This document shows, one piece after another, positions 25,284 through 34,038 of a stretch of DNA of 64,000 nt. Where the stretch lies: positions 25,248 through 89,247 of the forward strand of contig JAZNTV010000002.1 of assembly GCA_045591985.1 (NCBI GenBank). The letters are read 5' to 3'. Made by a program: the position numbers and the translations under genes. Below the pieces are notes generated by a model. It saw only the letters and a list, made by a program, of their open reading frames with translations, was not told the DNA's origin and did not search any database. The number at the start of each line of letters is the position of its first letter. Position 1 is the stretch's first letter. Source of the stretch: SIG588 sp045591985. Its GTDB lineage: Bacteria > Bacillota > Clostridia > Oscillospirales > Acutalibacteraceae.

Positions 25284-25292
25284 TGGTATACT
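25284..25292 (+). promoter_or_regulatory. Extended -10 promoter of the transketolase operon
   Basis: TGGTATACT with the hexamer at 25287-25292; the -35 position holds a weak TTTTCT. Confidence 0.65.
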
Positions 25293-25335
25293 TAACTTAT
25301 CATATATCCCATACAATGGAAAGGTTGGTATTTTG

Positions 25336-26178
25336 ATGGAAGCTTGCGAAAAGAAACGTCTTGTTGCGGCGGCGACCCGTATCCGCATGGACATTGTGGA
25401 AGGTACGTTCCATGCCAAAAGCGGCCATCCCGGCGGCTCTTTGTCGATCGCAGATGTGTTGGCGTATTTGTATACAAAAGAAATGCGGGTAGATCCCCAA
25501 AATCCACAGGATCCCGCGCGTGACCGTTTGGTTTTGTCGAAAGGACACGCCGCCCCCGCTCTCTACGGCGCGTTGGCCGAAAAAGGCTATTTCGACCGCG
25601 CAGAGATCCAAAAACTCCGCCACATCGGCGCGATGTTGCAAGGTCACCCCGATATGAAGGGGACCCCCGGTGTGGATATGTCCTCCGGCTCGCTGGGTCA
25701 GGGTGTTTCGGCGGCTGTCGGTATGGCATTGGGTGCCAAACTGGATAAAGCGGAATACCGTGTATATACTATCCTCGGGGACGGCGAGATCCAAGAAGGC
25801 CAGGTGTGGGAAGCGGCGATGTTTGCCTCGGCCAAGGGCCTCGACAACCTGTGTGTCATCGTGGATAACAACGACCTACAGATCGACGGTCCGGTGCGGG
25901 AGGTCAACAATCCGCATCCCATTCCGGAAAAATTTGCCGCCTTCGGGTTCCGCGTGATCGTGGTGGACGGCCACGATTTCGAGCAGCTCGAAATGGCGCT
26001 TGCGGGCGCTCGCACCACCAAAGGACAACCCACGGCGATCATTATGCGCACCGTAAAGGGCAAAGGCGTTTCGTTTATGGAAAATCAGGTTGGTTGGCAC
26101 GGCAGCGCCCCCAACCAAGAACAGTATGATGCGGCGATGGCGGAACTTACCGCACGTCTCGCGGAAGTGGAGGGTTAA
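25336..26178 (+). CDS. Transketolase, N-terminal (TPP-binding) subunit
   Basis: A 280-residue protein equal to the N-terminal third of transketolase, which binds the diphosphate of thiamine pyrophosphate. GHPGGSLSIADVLAYLY, SKGHAAPALYGALAEKG, SLGQGVSAAVGMALG and the TPP motif GDGEIQEGQVWEA...NND are intact. In this split form it pairs with the product of the next gene, four bases downstream. The ATG at 25336 has AAAGG 12-13 bases upstream; the open frame extends further without a site. Works with Rpe in the non-oxidative pentose phosphate pathway. Confidence 0.95.
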   Translation: MEACEKKRLVAAATRIRMDIVEGTFHAKSGHPGGSLSIADVLAYLYTKEMRVDPQNPQDPARDRLVLSKGHAAPALYGALAEKGYFDRAEIQKLRHIGAMLQGHPDMKGTPGVDMSSGSLGQGVSAAVGMALGAKLDKAEYRVYTILGDGEIQEGQVWEAAMFASAKGLDNLCVIVDNNDLQIDGPVREVNNPHPIPEKFAAFGFRVIVVDGHDFEQLEMALAGARTTKGQPTAIIMRTVKGKGVSFMENQVGWHGSAPNQEQYDAAMAELTARLAEVEG

Positions 26179-26181
26179 GTC

Positions 26182-27129
26182 ATGGCAGATATCGTAAAAA
26201 AGGCTACCCGTGATTCCTACGGACAGGCTCTGTGTGACCTCGCCGAAACCATGCCCAATTTGATCGTGTTGGATGCCGACTTGGCCGCCGCCACCAAAAC
26301 GGGCGGCTTCAAGAAGGCGTATCCCGACCGTTTCTTTGATTGCGGTATTGCCGAAGGCAATATGATGGGCATTGCGGCGGGTCTTTCCACCACCGGCAAG
26401 GTGGTGTTTGCGTCCAGCTTTGCCATGTTTGCGGCAGGCCGTGCGTTCGAGCAGATCCGCAACTCCATCGGATATCCCCACTTAAATGTGAAAATCGGTG
26501 CCACCCACGCAGGCATTTCGGTCGGCGAAGACGGTGCGACCCACCAGTGCTGTGAGGACATCGCTTTGATGCGCACCATTCCCGGCATGACCATCATCTC
26601 GCCCGCGGACGACAACGAAGCTCGCCAGGCCGTGTTTGCCGCCGCCGCAATGGACGGCCCCGTGTATCTGCGTTTCGGCCGTTTGGCGGTTGCCAACGTA
26701 ACCCCCGCAGATTATCGGTTTGAAATCGGTCGTGGCATTGTCTTGCACGAAGGCCGCGACGTAACGGTGATCGCCAACGGCCTGTTGGTCGGCGAAGCAC
26801 TGAAAGCAGCGGACATGTTGGCGACGGAAGGCATTTCCGCGCGCGTGATCAACATGGCTACCATCAAACCGCTCGATCGCGAATTGGTGTGGCAGGCGGC
26901 CGCCGAAACCGGCGCCATCGTCACAGCGGAAGAACATAACGTCATCGGTGGCCTCGGCAGTGCCGTGGCGGAGGCGGTGGCGGAAAAATGCCCCGTTCCG
27001 GTACTCCGTGTCGGTGTGCAGGATACTTTCGGCAAATCCGGCCCCGCGTTGGATCTGCTCCCGCTGTTCGGCCTGTCGGCCGAAGCCATCGTCGAAAAAG
27101 CCAAAGCTGCTCTGGCGCTGAAAAAGTAA
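26182..27129 (+). CDS. Transketolase, C-terminal (PYR-binding) subunit
   Basis: A 315-residue partner of the preceding gene, containing the pyrimidine-binding and C-terminal transketolase domains. DCGIAEGNMMGIAAGLSTTGKVVFASSFAMFAAGRAFEQIRNSI-type sequence carries the catalytic Glu, HAGISVGEDGATHQCCEDIA follows, and the C-terminal part ends with ITAEEHNVIGGLGSAVAE, as in split transketolases and DXS. GGAGGG precedes the ATG. Split transketolases are common in Clostridia. Confidence 0.94.
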   Translation: MADIVKKATRDSYGQALCDLAETMPNLIVLDADLAAATKTGGFKKAYPDRFFDCGIAEGNMMGIAAGLSTTGKVVFASSFAMFAAGRAFEQIRNSIGYPHLNVKIGATHAGISVGEDGATHQCCEDIALMRTIPGMTIISPADDNEARQAVFAAAAMDGPVYLRFGRLAVANVTPADYRFEIGRGIVLHEGRDVTVIANGLLVGEALKAADMLATEGISARVINMATIKPLDRELVWQAAAETGAIVTAEEHNVIGGLGSAVAEAVAEKCPVPVLRVGVQDTFGKSGPALDLLPLFGLSAEAIVEKAKAALALKK

Positions 27130-27134
27130 TCGAC

Positions 27135-27167
27135 ACACGGACGGGGGACACCTCGTCCGTGTTTTTT
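27135..27167 (+). terminator. Intrinsic terminator directly before the next ribosome site
   Basis: ACACGGACG (27135-27143) pairs with CGTCCGTGT (27154-27162), followed by TTTTTT ending at 27167. The ribosome site of the next gene begins at 27168, so that gene depends on read-through or the hairpin is regulatory. Confidence 0.8.
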
Positions 27168-27183
27168 GAAAGGATCGAAAGTT

Positions 27184-28530
27184 ATGCAGTTCCCCGCCTT
27201 GTTTGAACAGCGTATGCGCACCCTGCTTTCGAACACTTACGACGACTTTGCCGCCGCGTTTGCAACGGATACGCCGACCCGCGGTTTGCGTATCAACCCG
27301 CTGAAAGCCCCTCTGGAAGAGGCGCTCTCTCTGCTCGGCGAAGAGGTTGCTCCCACGCCGTTTTCCCCCTGGGGGTTTCGCCTTTCAAGCGAACGCAAAG
27401 CAGGCAACGACCCGCTCCATCACGCGGGGGTATATTATCGGCAAGAACCGTCCGCCATGTCGGCAGTCACGGCACTGGCCCCCCAAAGCGGCGAGTGCGT
27501 GCTGGACTTATGTGCCGCACCGGGCGGAAAATCCACACAGATCGCGGCAGCGCTGGCAGGAGAGGGTCTTTTGTGGTGTAACGAATACGTGCGTTCGCGC
27601 GCCACACCGCTGATGCAGAATCTGGAACGATGCGGTGTATCGAACGCGGTGGTCACTTCGCTGGACACGACTTTGCTTGCCGAACACCTTCCCACTGCGT
27701 TTGATGCGGTGCTGTGTGACGCGCCGTGCTCGGGTGAAGGGATGTTTCGCAAAGAGCCCGAGGCATTGGCACAGTGGAGCATGGACAACATTGCCCTTTG
27801 CGCCGCGCGGCAACGCACCATTTTGGACGCCGCCGCCGCGACGGTGCGCCCCGGCGGACGACTGTTGTATTCCACTTGCACGTTTGCACCGGAAGAGAAC
27901 GAGCAAAACGCCGCGTGGTTTCTGGCCACCCATCCCGACTTTGAAGCCGGTGATCTGTCCGCCCTGCCGTTCGGACAGCCCGCTTTTCCCATCACCGATT
28001 TCCCCGTTACGGCCGGGCGACGTATTTTGCCGCAACACGGCGGCGAAGGCCATTTTTTGGCATTATTCCGCCGAAAAGGGGAGAGCGCAGCGGCATTCTC
28101 TCCCTATGTGCCCCCTGCCAAAGACGCCTATGCCGTCGAAGCGCAAGCGTTATATCGCGCGGTATTTTGTGATGAACCGCAAGGCACCTTTGTGACCTTC
28201 GGCGACACGGTGCGGCTGTTGCCGCCCGCTATGCCGACGACAACGTTACACCTGCTGTGTGCCGGCGTGGCGGTCGCGGACGTCTGTAAAAACCGCTTGG
28301 AACCTGCTCACAGCATCTTTGCCGCCAAACGAGCAGCCGACTGTCGGTCGGTCATATCGCTCGCCCCCGATTCCCCGGTTCTTATCGCCTTTCTCCACGG
28401 CGAAGCGATCCCCTGTGACGACGCGCTTTCGGGGTGGACGGCGGTCGCCGTCGGCAACGCGGTGGTAGGTTTTGGGAAGGCTGTAAACGGCACTCTCAAG
28501 AATCGATACCCCAAAGGACTGCGAATATAG
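27184..28530 (+). CDS. RsmF-like 16S rRNA/tRNA cytosine-C5 methyltransferase
   Basis: A 448-residue SAM-dependent enzyme of the NOL1/NOP2/Sun family. The SAM motif DLCAAPGGKSTQIAAAL, the catalytic CDAPCSGEGMFRK and the second cysteine motif YSTCTFAPEENE are all present. The extra 150-residue C-terminal part (FRRKGESAAAF onward) fits the PUA-like region of RsmF/YebU-type enzymes that act on 16S rRNA. The ATG at 27184 is chosen because GAAAGGA lies nine bases upstream. It sits just after a terminator and 16 bases before pyk. Confidence 0.9.
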   Translation: MQFPALFEQRMRTLLSNTYDDFAAAFATDTPTRGLRINPLKAPLEEALSLLGEEVAPTPFSPWGFRLSSERKAGNDPLHHAGVYYRQEPSAMSAVTALAPQSGECVLDLCAAPGGKSTQIAAALAGEGLLWCNEYVRSRATPLMQNLERCGVSNAVVTSLDTTLLAEHLPTAFDAVLCDAPCSGEGMFRKEPEALAQWSMDNIALCAARQRTILDAAAATVRPGGRLLYSTCTFAPEENEQNAAWFLATHPDFEAGDLSALPFGQPAFPITDFPVTAGRRILPQHGGEGHFLALFRRKGESAAAFSPYVPPAKDAYAVEAQALYRAVFCDEPQGTFVTFGDTVRLLPPAMPTTTLHLLCAGVAVADVCKNRLEPAHSIFAAKRAADCRSVISLAPDSPVLIAFLHGEAIPCDDALSGWTAVAVGNAVVGFGKAVNGTLKNRYPKGLRI

Positions 28531-28546
28531 AAAGAGGTCAACCATT

Positions 28547-29959
28547 ATGCGCAAAACCAAGATCATCTGCACGATCGGCCCTGCCTGTGCCGACGAAGAG
28601 ACGCTCACCCGTATGGTAAAAGCCGGCATGAACGTGGCACGTTTCAACTTCTCTCACGAGACCCACGAAAATCACCGCAAGGTGATGGAAATGGTTAAGC
28701 GCGTGCGCGACAAGTTGCAGATGCCGGTGGCCATTCTGCTGGATACCAAAGGCCCCGAATATCGTATCGGCACCTTCCGCGAAAAGAAAGTCGCCCTGCA
28801 GGCAGGCGACACCTTCGTCTTCACGGGTCGCGAAGTAGAGGGGGATGAACACGCGGTGTCCGTCTCCTATCCTCCGATGATCCGCGAACTGGACGTGGGG
28901 GATACCATTCTTTTAAACAACGGTTTGATGGCGTTCGAGGTTACGTCGCTGAACGAAACCGATGCCGTCTGCCGCGTAACGGTGGGCGGCGAGCTTTCCA
29001 ACCGCAAAAGTATGAGCATTCCCGACAAGGTGTTCAGCCAACCGTATCTCAGTGAACAGGACAAAGCCGATCTGCTGTTCGGCATCGAGATGGGGGTAGA
29101 TTTTGTCGCCTGTTCCTTCGTTTCCCGCCCGCAAGACATTGATGACGTACGCAACTTTATGAAAGCACACGGCGGCGACGACATTGACCTCATTGCCAAG
29201 ATCGAAAACCGCGCCGGTGTGGATAATATCGACGAGATCATTGATCGCAGCAACGGCATTATGATCGCACGCGGCGACATGGGGGTGGAAATCCCCTATG
29301 AACAACTGCCCGCCATCCAAAAACATCTCATCACCACCTGCCGATACCGCGGTAAGCGTGTGATCACCGCCACCGAGATGTTGGAATCCATGATCGATCG
29401 TCCGCGTCCTACCCGTGCGGAAATTTCGGACGTGGCGAACGCCGTATACGACGGTACCAGCGCGCTGATGCTTTCGGGCGAAACAGCGGCCGGGCGCCAT
29501 CCCGTGGAAGCGGTGGAGGCAATGAGCCGCATTGCGGAGCAAACCGAACAAAACATCGACTACGCCAAATGGTTCCGCGATTCGGATTTTCGCATCAAGA
29601 ACAGCATCGACGCCATTTCCCACGCCACCTGCGCCCTCGCCATCGATGTAGACGCGAAATTGATGGTGGTGTGCACCCTCGGCGGCGGCACGGCACGCAT
29701 GGTTTCGCGCTTCCGCTCACCCAAACCGATCATAGGCATGACCACCAACGAACGTATTTGGCGCAAACTGGCGTTATCGTGGGCGGTGATTCCCGTTCTC
29801 AGCGAAGAATTCCCTTCCACGGAAGTGCTGTTTTACCACGCCGCCATGGCGGCGCGTCGTTCGGGATTGGTACAGGCGGGGGATCGCATTGTCATTACCG
29901 GCGGTATCACCAACGGCATTTCGGGCAACACAAATTTGATCAAACTGGAAACGGTGTAA
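28547..29959 (+). CDS. pyk: Pyruvate kinase, divergent form
   Basis: A 470-residue glycolytic enzyme that converts PEP and ADP to pyruvate and ATP. NVARFNFSHE, LIAKIENRAGVDNIDEI (catalytic Lys and metal Glu), ARGDMGVEIPYEQLPAIQK and VITATEMLESMIDRPRPTRAEISDVANAVYDG are conserved. Several usually invariant positions of the B domain and its edges differ: DTKGPEIRTG reads DTKGPEYRIG, and the DDG turn reads NNG. It lacks the PEP-utiliser domain found at the C-terminus of many Firmicutes pyruvate kinases. AAAGAGGT precedes the ATG; perfect terminator downstream. Confidence 0.95.
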   Translation: MRKTKIICTIGPACADEETLTRMVKAGMNVARFNFSHETHENHRKVMEMVKRVRDKLQMPVAILLDTKGPEYRIGTFREKKVALQAGDTFVFTGREVEGDEHAVSVSYPPMIRELDVGDTILLNNGLMAFEVTSLNETDAVCRVTVGGELSNRKSMSIPDKVFSQPYLSEQDKADLLFGIEMGVDFVACSFVSRPQDIDDVRNFMKAHGGDDIDLIAKIENRAGVDNIDEIIDRSNGIMIARGDMGVEIPYEQLPAIQKHLITTCRYRGKRVITATEMLESMIDRPRPTRAEISDVANAVYDGTSALMLSGETAAGRHPVEAVEAMSRIAEQTEQNIDYAKWFRDSDFRIKNSIDAISHATCALAIDVDAKLMVVCTLGGGTARMVSRFRSPKPIIGMTTNERIWRKLALSWAVIPVLSEEFPSTEVLFYHAAMAARRSGLVQAGDRIVITGGITNGISGNTNLIKLETV

Positions 29960-29970
29960 AAGGAAAAACT

Positions 29971-30007
29971 AGAGGGCATGCATATTGGATATGCATGCCC
30001 TCTTTTG
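29971..30007. terminator. Intrinsic terminator after pyk
   Basis: A 15-base perfect stem (29971-29985 with 29989-30003) around TGG, followed by TTTT; can serve the convergent gene as well. Confidence 0.9.
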
Positions 30008-30092
30008 CTTTGGTGGATATTCACTTAACTTTGAAAGGTGCCGCGCTCGACAGCTCCCCTTACACAGAGGGACCAAAGCGCGCACCCATCCG

Positions 30093-31460
30093 TTACCAAC
30101 CGAAGAATTCTTCGGTGAATGTGTCGGTCTGCTTTTTCAGCCCTTCCAACAGCGGCACGAGCGCGGTGTCGCGGGTGTCGTCGTATTGCTTCATCAACAT
30201 CCCCTGTGCGTGGCACAGCTCCATATACAGTGGATAATAGTTGCGCATAAGGAAATTCATATACTTCACCATGCGAAAATCGCCGTGAATACGGAAATTT
30301 TTGTCCTCCTCATACCACTCCACCGCCACGCTGCGACGATCCAGAATGGCCTCGTGCAGGCTCTCCCAATCGCGCCCTGCGGACAGCACCAGCGTGAACG
30401 CGGGGGTAGGTTTGCGGAAGTCTGCGCGATCGGAATAATGGCTGTCGCTGTTGCCGATAACGGGCAAGGTATACCCTTGGCGCAGCTGGTCGTAATAGAA
30501 CGCCGTCTCGAGCTGATTGGCCTCGGGCCCGCAAACGCCGTTGAGCATCTCGTATGCCTCGTATTCCCCCGAACGGAAGAGATACTCGGTCATATTGAGC
30601 GGCATAAAATAGACCTGGCTCCACAGCCAGAATGGGTGGGTCAGCACCGGCATGCCGCCAAATTCCTTGATCTTCTTGGCCACCCAATGCCGTGCAGCGG
30701 TGTTTTGAGGATCCACCCCTTCGGGGAGGATGAGGGACTCCGCCAGTGCGGCGATCTCGGCATCTGCCTTTACGGGGTCAGCATCGTAGCAGGCGTTGAC
30801 GCTTGCGGTGCCGCCGATGGAGAGAATGTGTATATAATCCTTCGGGCAATGGATCTCTTCACCCGCAAGTGCGGTGAGCACGTCCGGCAGCTCCTGCATA
30901 AACCGTGCCGCTTTTTGCGACGGTTCATAGAGAAAATGATCGGTAATGGCGGCAAAATCGTACCCCGCACTCCGCAGATTGGCAAGCACGCCGCCCACCG
31001 ATTCGTTCCCATCGGAGTACTTCGTGTGCAGATGCATATCGCCCTTATGTACCGTCATGGCCTTCCAATCGGGGTTCACCGCATACATGAACATATACGG
31101 CGCACAGCTATAGGTCAACTTCCGATGGTTCCGCTCCTTGCGGTACGGCGGGTTGTAGTGCGGATTGTCGCGATATTTCGTCTCTTCCGGCACATTCAGT
31201 TTCAGCGTATAGCCCTGCTCACGCGGGAAGGTGTGGGTGAACTGCAGCACCCCGTCTTGCGCAGTGACCGCATACGTATCGATCGTGGGAATGTTCAACC
31301 GCGTGGTGGTGGTTTCGTGCGGCCAGATCTCCACCGTGTACTCGCCGCCCTCCAAAAACGCTGCCTGCTCGCCGCGCGGACGGATGGTGACAGTGGTGTT
31401 CTCGCCCACCGTGACCACGGCAGGTGTCACACGATAGTCGGTCAAAAATTTTTCTTCCAT
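30093..31460 (-). CDS. PHP-domain metal-dependent phosphoesterase-like protein
   Basis: A 455-residue protein. An N-terminal beta-rich part of about 135 residues (YTVEIWPHETTTTRL, then TFPREQGYTLKLNVPEE) precedes a PHP domain whose metal ligands are visible in KGDMHLHTKYSDG, AAITDHF, ALAGEEIHC, VLTHPFW and IGNSDSHY. PHP proteins hydrolyse phosphoesters such as histidinol phosphate or nucleotides; the substrate here is unknown. No signal peptide. A G-rich AGGGGGCG is the only ribosome-site candidate. It lies downstream of lysC but after that gene's terminator. Confidence 0.85.
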   Translation of the reverse strand: MEEKFLTDYRVTPAVVTVGENTTVTIRPRGEQAAFLEGGEYTVEIWPHETTTTRLNIPTIDTYAVTAQDGVLQFTHTFPREQGYTLKLNVPEETKYRDNPHYNPPYRKERNHRKLTYSCAPYMFMYAVNPDWKAMTVHKGDMHLHTKYSDGNESVGGVLANLRSAGYDFAAITDHFLYEPSQKAARFMQELPDVLTALAGEEIHCPKDYIHILSIGGTASVNACYDADPVKADAEIAALAESLILPEGVDPQNTAARHWVAKKIKEFGGMPVLTHPFWLWSQVYFMPLNMTEYLFRSGEYEAYEMLNGVCGPEANQLETAFYYDQLRQGYTLPVIGNSDSHYSDRADFRKPTPAFTLVLSAGRDWESLHEAILDRRSVAVEWYEEDKNFRIHGDFRMVKYMNFLMRNYYPLYMELCHAQGMLMKQYDDTRDTALVPLLEGLKKQTDTFTEEFFGW

Positions 31461-31489
31461 AAAAGCATCGCCCCCTATTTTTCCTCAGC

Positions 31490-31531
31490 ATAAAAATAGC
31501 ACAGAGCCCCGCGAAAAGCAAGGCTCTGTGC
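31490..31531 (-). terminator. Intrinsic terminator of the hom-lysC operon
   Basis: GCACAGAGCC (31499-31508) pairs with GGCTCTGTGC (31522-31531); on the minus strand TATTTTTAT follows. Confidence 0.85.
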
Positions 31532-31538
31532 ATTTTTC

Positions 31539-32015
31539 TTACATTTCGTCGAAGAACTTCGCGTGGACCGCCGACACCGCACGGTCGGCATCTTCCGCCG
31601 CGATCAGCACCGACACTTTGATCTCGCTGGTGGAGATCATCTGGATGTTGATGCTCTTTTCGGAGAGGGCTTCAAACATCTTTGCCGCCACACCTTCGTG
31701 AGTTTCCATGCCCGCACCGACGACCGAGACTTTCGCGGTCGTGGTGTCGTAGGTCAGGCTCTTCGCACCCACGCGGTCGGCGTACTCCTGCAGAGCCGCC
31801 ACCGCCGCTGCACCGCAATCTTCCGGCACGGTAAAGGTGATGTCTTTCGTGCCGTCACGGCCGACCGACTGCAGGATCATATCCACGTTGATATGTGCCT
31901 GCGCCACACGAGAGAAGATCTTGAAGGCGATACCCGGCTCATCGGGGATACCCACGATCATAACACGCGCCACGTGCGCATCCTTTGCCACACTGCTGAT
32001 CATCATTTTTTCCAT
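31539..32015 (-). CDS. Aspartokinase beta (regulatory) subunit from an internal start in lysC
   Basis: Inside lysC an ideal AAGGAGG (32024-32030) lies eight bases before the in-frame ATG at codon 245. Translation from it would give a 158-residue protein made of the two ACT domains. In Bacillus aspartokinase II the beta subunit is made the same way from an internal start at nearly the same codon. This is seen in the sequence; actual production of the short form is inferred. Confidence 0.65.
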   Translation of the reverse strand: MEKMMISSVAKDAHVARVMIVGIPDEPGIAFKIFSRVAQAHINVDMILQSVGRDGTKDITFTVPEDCGAAAVAALQEYADRVGAKSLTYDTTTAKVSVVGAGMETHEGVAAKMFEALSEKSINIQMISTSEIKVSVLIAAEDADRAVSAVHAKFFDEM

Positions 32016-32747
32016 ATTCGTAGCCTCCTTAACTTTGGTGCCGGGCACCGGGTTCAAACTGGAGAGGACTTCCATCTCCACGTTGTATTTTTTCGCCATT
32101 TCGACCGAACGGTTGTTGAGCACCTGGGCACCGAGCGTAGCCAGTTCGAGCATTTCGTCGTAGGTGATCTCATCAAGTTTACGTGCATTCGGCACCTTAC
32201 GCGGGTCGGCGGTATAAACGCCTTCCACGTCGGTGTAGATCTGGCAGAGATCCGCCTTCATGGACGCCGCGATCGCCACCGCACTGGTATCCGAGCCGCC
32301 GCGACCGAACGTAGTAATATCCTCGTTACGGTTGATTCCCTGGAAGCCCGCCACCACGACGATACGCTTCTTTTCCAGTTCACTGCGGATACGCTCGCTC
32401 TCCACACGCTTGATGCGTGCAGCGGAATAGGTGGTGTTGGTGCGGAATCCCGCCTGCCAACCGAGCAACGACACCACGGGGCAACCGAGTTCCCCGATCG
32501 CCATGGCAAGCAACGCGATGGAGATCTGTTCACCCGCGGCAAGCAACTGGTCCATTTCGCGCTTGTTGGGACGCGCGGTGATCTCATGCGCCTTGTCAAT
32601 CAGATCGTCTGTGGTATCGCCCTGTGCGGACACGACCACCACCACGTCGTTCCCTTTTTTGTAATCTTCGGTAATGATACGGGCTACGTTAAACACCCGC
32701 TCGGCATTGGCAACCGAACTGCCGCCGAATTTTTTGACTATCAACAT
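31539..32747 (-). CDS. lysC: Aspartate kinase
   Basis: A 402-residue monofunctional aspartokinase, first step of lysine, threonine and methionine synthesis. The catalytic domain has KKFGGSSV, VVVVSAQGDTTDDLID and FGRGGSDTSAVAIAASMKADLCQIYTDVEGVYTADPR-type segments; two ACT domains follow from about residue 260, ending near ADRAVSAVHAKFFDEM. It is last in the ACT-hom-lysC operon, 20 bases after hom. GGGAGGTAC precedes the ATG. An internal ribosome site and ATG at 32015 probably produce a separate regulatory subunit, listed separately. Confidence 0.96.
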   Translation of the reverse strand: MLIVKKFGGSSVANAERVFNVARIITEDYKKGNDVVVVVSAQGDTTDDLIDKAHEITARPNKREMDQLLAAGEQISIALLAMAIGELGCPVVSLLGWQAGFRTNTTYSAARIKRVESERIRSELEKKRIVVVAGFQGINRNEDITTFGRGGSDTSAVAIAASMKADLCQIYTDVEGVYTADPRKVPNARKLDEITYDEMLELATLGAQVLNNRSVEMAKKYNVEMEVLSSLNPVPGTKVKEATNMEKMMISSVAKDAHVARVMIVGIPDEPGIAFKIFSRVAQAHINVDMILQSVGRDGTKDITFTVPEDCGAAAVAALQEYADRVGAKSLTYDTTTAKVSVVGAGMETHEGVAAKMFEALSEKSINIQMISTSEIKVSVLIAAEDADRAVSAVHAKFFDEM

Positions 32748-32767
32748 ACCAAAAGTACCTCCCTATG

Positions 32768-33997
32768 TCACAGTTGCGCCACACGCAACCGACTCTTGAC
32801 CGTAAGACCGCTCGCCGCGAGCGCCGCATCCAGTGCCGCTTCTGTCATAACGGGGGTAATGAACGCCACGTCCCCTGCGGGCACGCCTTCCCCCTCGACC
32901 GTCTGCACTTCACCGAACGCCGCCGCGATCGCCGCTGTTGCGTCGGCCGTATCGGCCACACGCACCAGCATTTGCACTGCACCTTCTTCGTAGGGGATGA
33001 CGTAGCCTTCATAGCCGCCTTCCCAGAACAAGTATTTACGCGCTTTCAGATGTTTTACTTCATCAATGACATCGGCCACCACGGCGCTGGCCGTGGGCAA
33101 TTTGCCCGCCCCGCGACCATAGAATACCACATCGCCGATCGCATCGCCACGCACCATAATGCCGTTGAAAACGTCGTTTACATCCGACAACAAACTGCTT
33201 TTCGCAATAACAGTGGGCGCCACCGTTGCGTACAGGCGGCCGTCCTCCTGCATCACCGCACGACCGATCAGTTTGATCACACTGTCGGCCGCCGCCGCGG
33301 TACGCACATCTTCACTCGTCACCTTGGTGATACCCTCGGTGTGCACCTGCGCGGGATATACGTGTTTACCGAAGGCCAGCGAAGCCAGAATACAGATCTT
33401 ACGGCAGGCATCGTGCCCTTCGATATCCGCCGAAGGGTCGCGCTCGGCATAGCCGAGTTGTTGTGCCAGCGCCAGTGCATCTTCAAACGACATGCCGTCT
33501 TCGATCATGCGGGTGAGCATAAAGTTGGTCGTGCCGTTCAAAATGCCCGCGATCTCCGTCACTTCGTTTGCCGCAAGGCACTGGTCGATGGGACGCAGGA
33601 TCGGAATACCGCCGCCGACCGACGCTTCAAACAGGAAATTCAAGTTGTTTTTGCGCGCCAGCGCGAGCAACTCGTCGCCTTTCGCCGCCACCAACTCTTT
33701 GTTGGAGGTGACCACGCTTTTCCCTGCTTCGAGGCAGCGCTTCACAAACTCATACGCCGGAGAAAGGCCGCCCATCGTTTCTACCACGATCCGGATGTCG
33801 GGATCGTTCACAATCTCTGCGAAATCCTTGGTGAAACAATCGGCATACGGCAGATCGGGGAACTCACGCAGATCCAGGATCTTGCGGATTTCGATACCTT
33901 CGCCTGCCTTACGGGCAATGCTTTCGGCGTTTTTGCGCAGCACTTCCGCCACACCCGAGCCAACCACACCATGCCCCATAATTGCCACATAAACCAT
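32768..33997 (-). CDS. hom: Homoserine dehydrogenase
   Basis: A 409-residue NAD(P)-dependent enzyme that reduces aspartate semialdehyde to homoserine. AIMGHGVVGSGVAEVL is the nucleotide-binding motif; SNKELVAAKGDELLALA, EASVGGGIPILRPI and ILNGTTNFMLTRM mark the catalytic domain, with the conserved Lys and Glu/Asp residues near ERDPSADIEGHDACRK. A C-terminal ACT domain covers about residues 325-400. AGGAGGAT precedes the start. It lies between the ACT regulator-like gene and lysC in one operon. Confidence 0.96.
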   Translation of the reverse strand: MVYVAIMGHGVVGSGVAEVLRKNAESIARKAGEGIEIRKILDLREFPDLPYADCFTKDFAEIVNDPDIRIVVETMGGLSPAYEFVKRCLEAGKSVVTSNKELVAAKGDELLALARKNNLNFLFEASVGGGIPILRPIDQCLAANEVTEIAGILNGTTNFMLTRMIEDGMSFEDALALAQQLGYAERDPSADIEGHDACRKICILASLAFGKHVYPAQVHTEGITKVTSEDVRTAAAADSVIKLIGRAVMQEDGRLYATVAPTVIAKSSLLSDVNDVFNGIMVRGDAIGDVVFYGRGAGKLPTASAVVADVIDEVKHLKARKYLFWEGGYEGYVIPYEEGAVQMLVRVADTADATAAIAAAFGEVQTVEGEGVPAGDVAFITPVMTEAALDAALAASGLTVKSRLRVAQL

Positions 33998-34038
33998 ATA
34001 TGTATCCTCCTAATACTACTCATCGTCGGGACGAGCAC

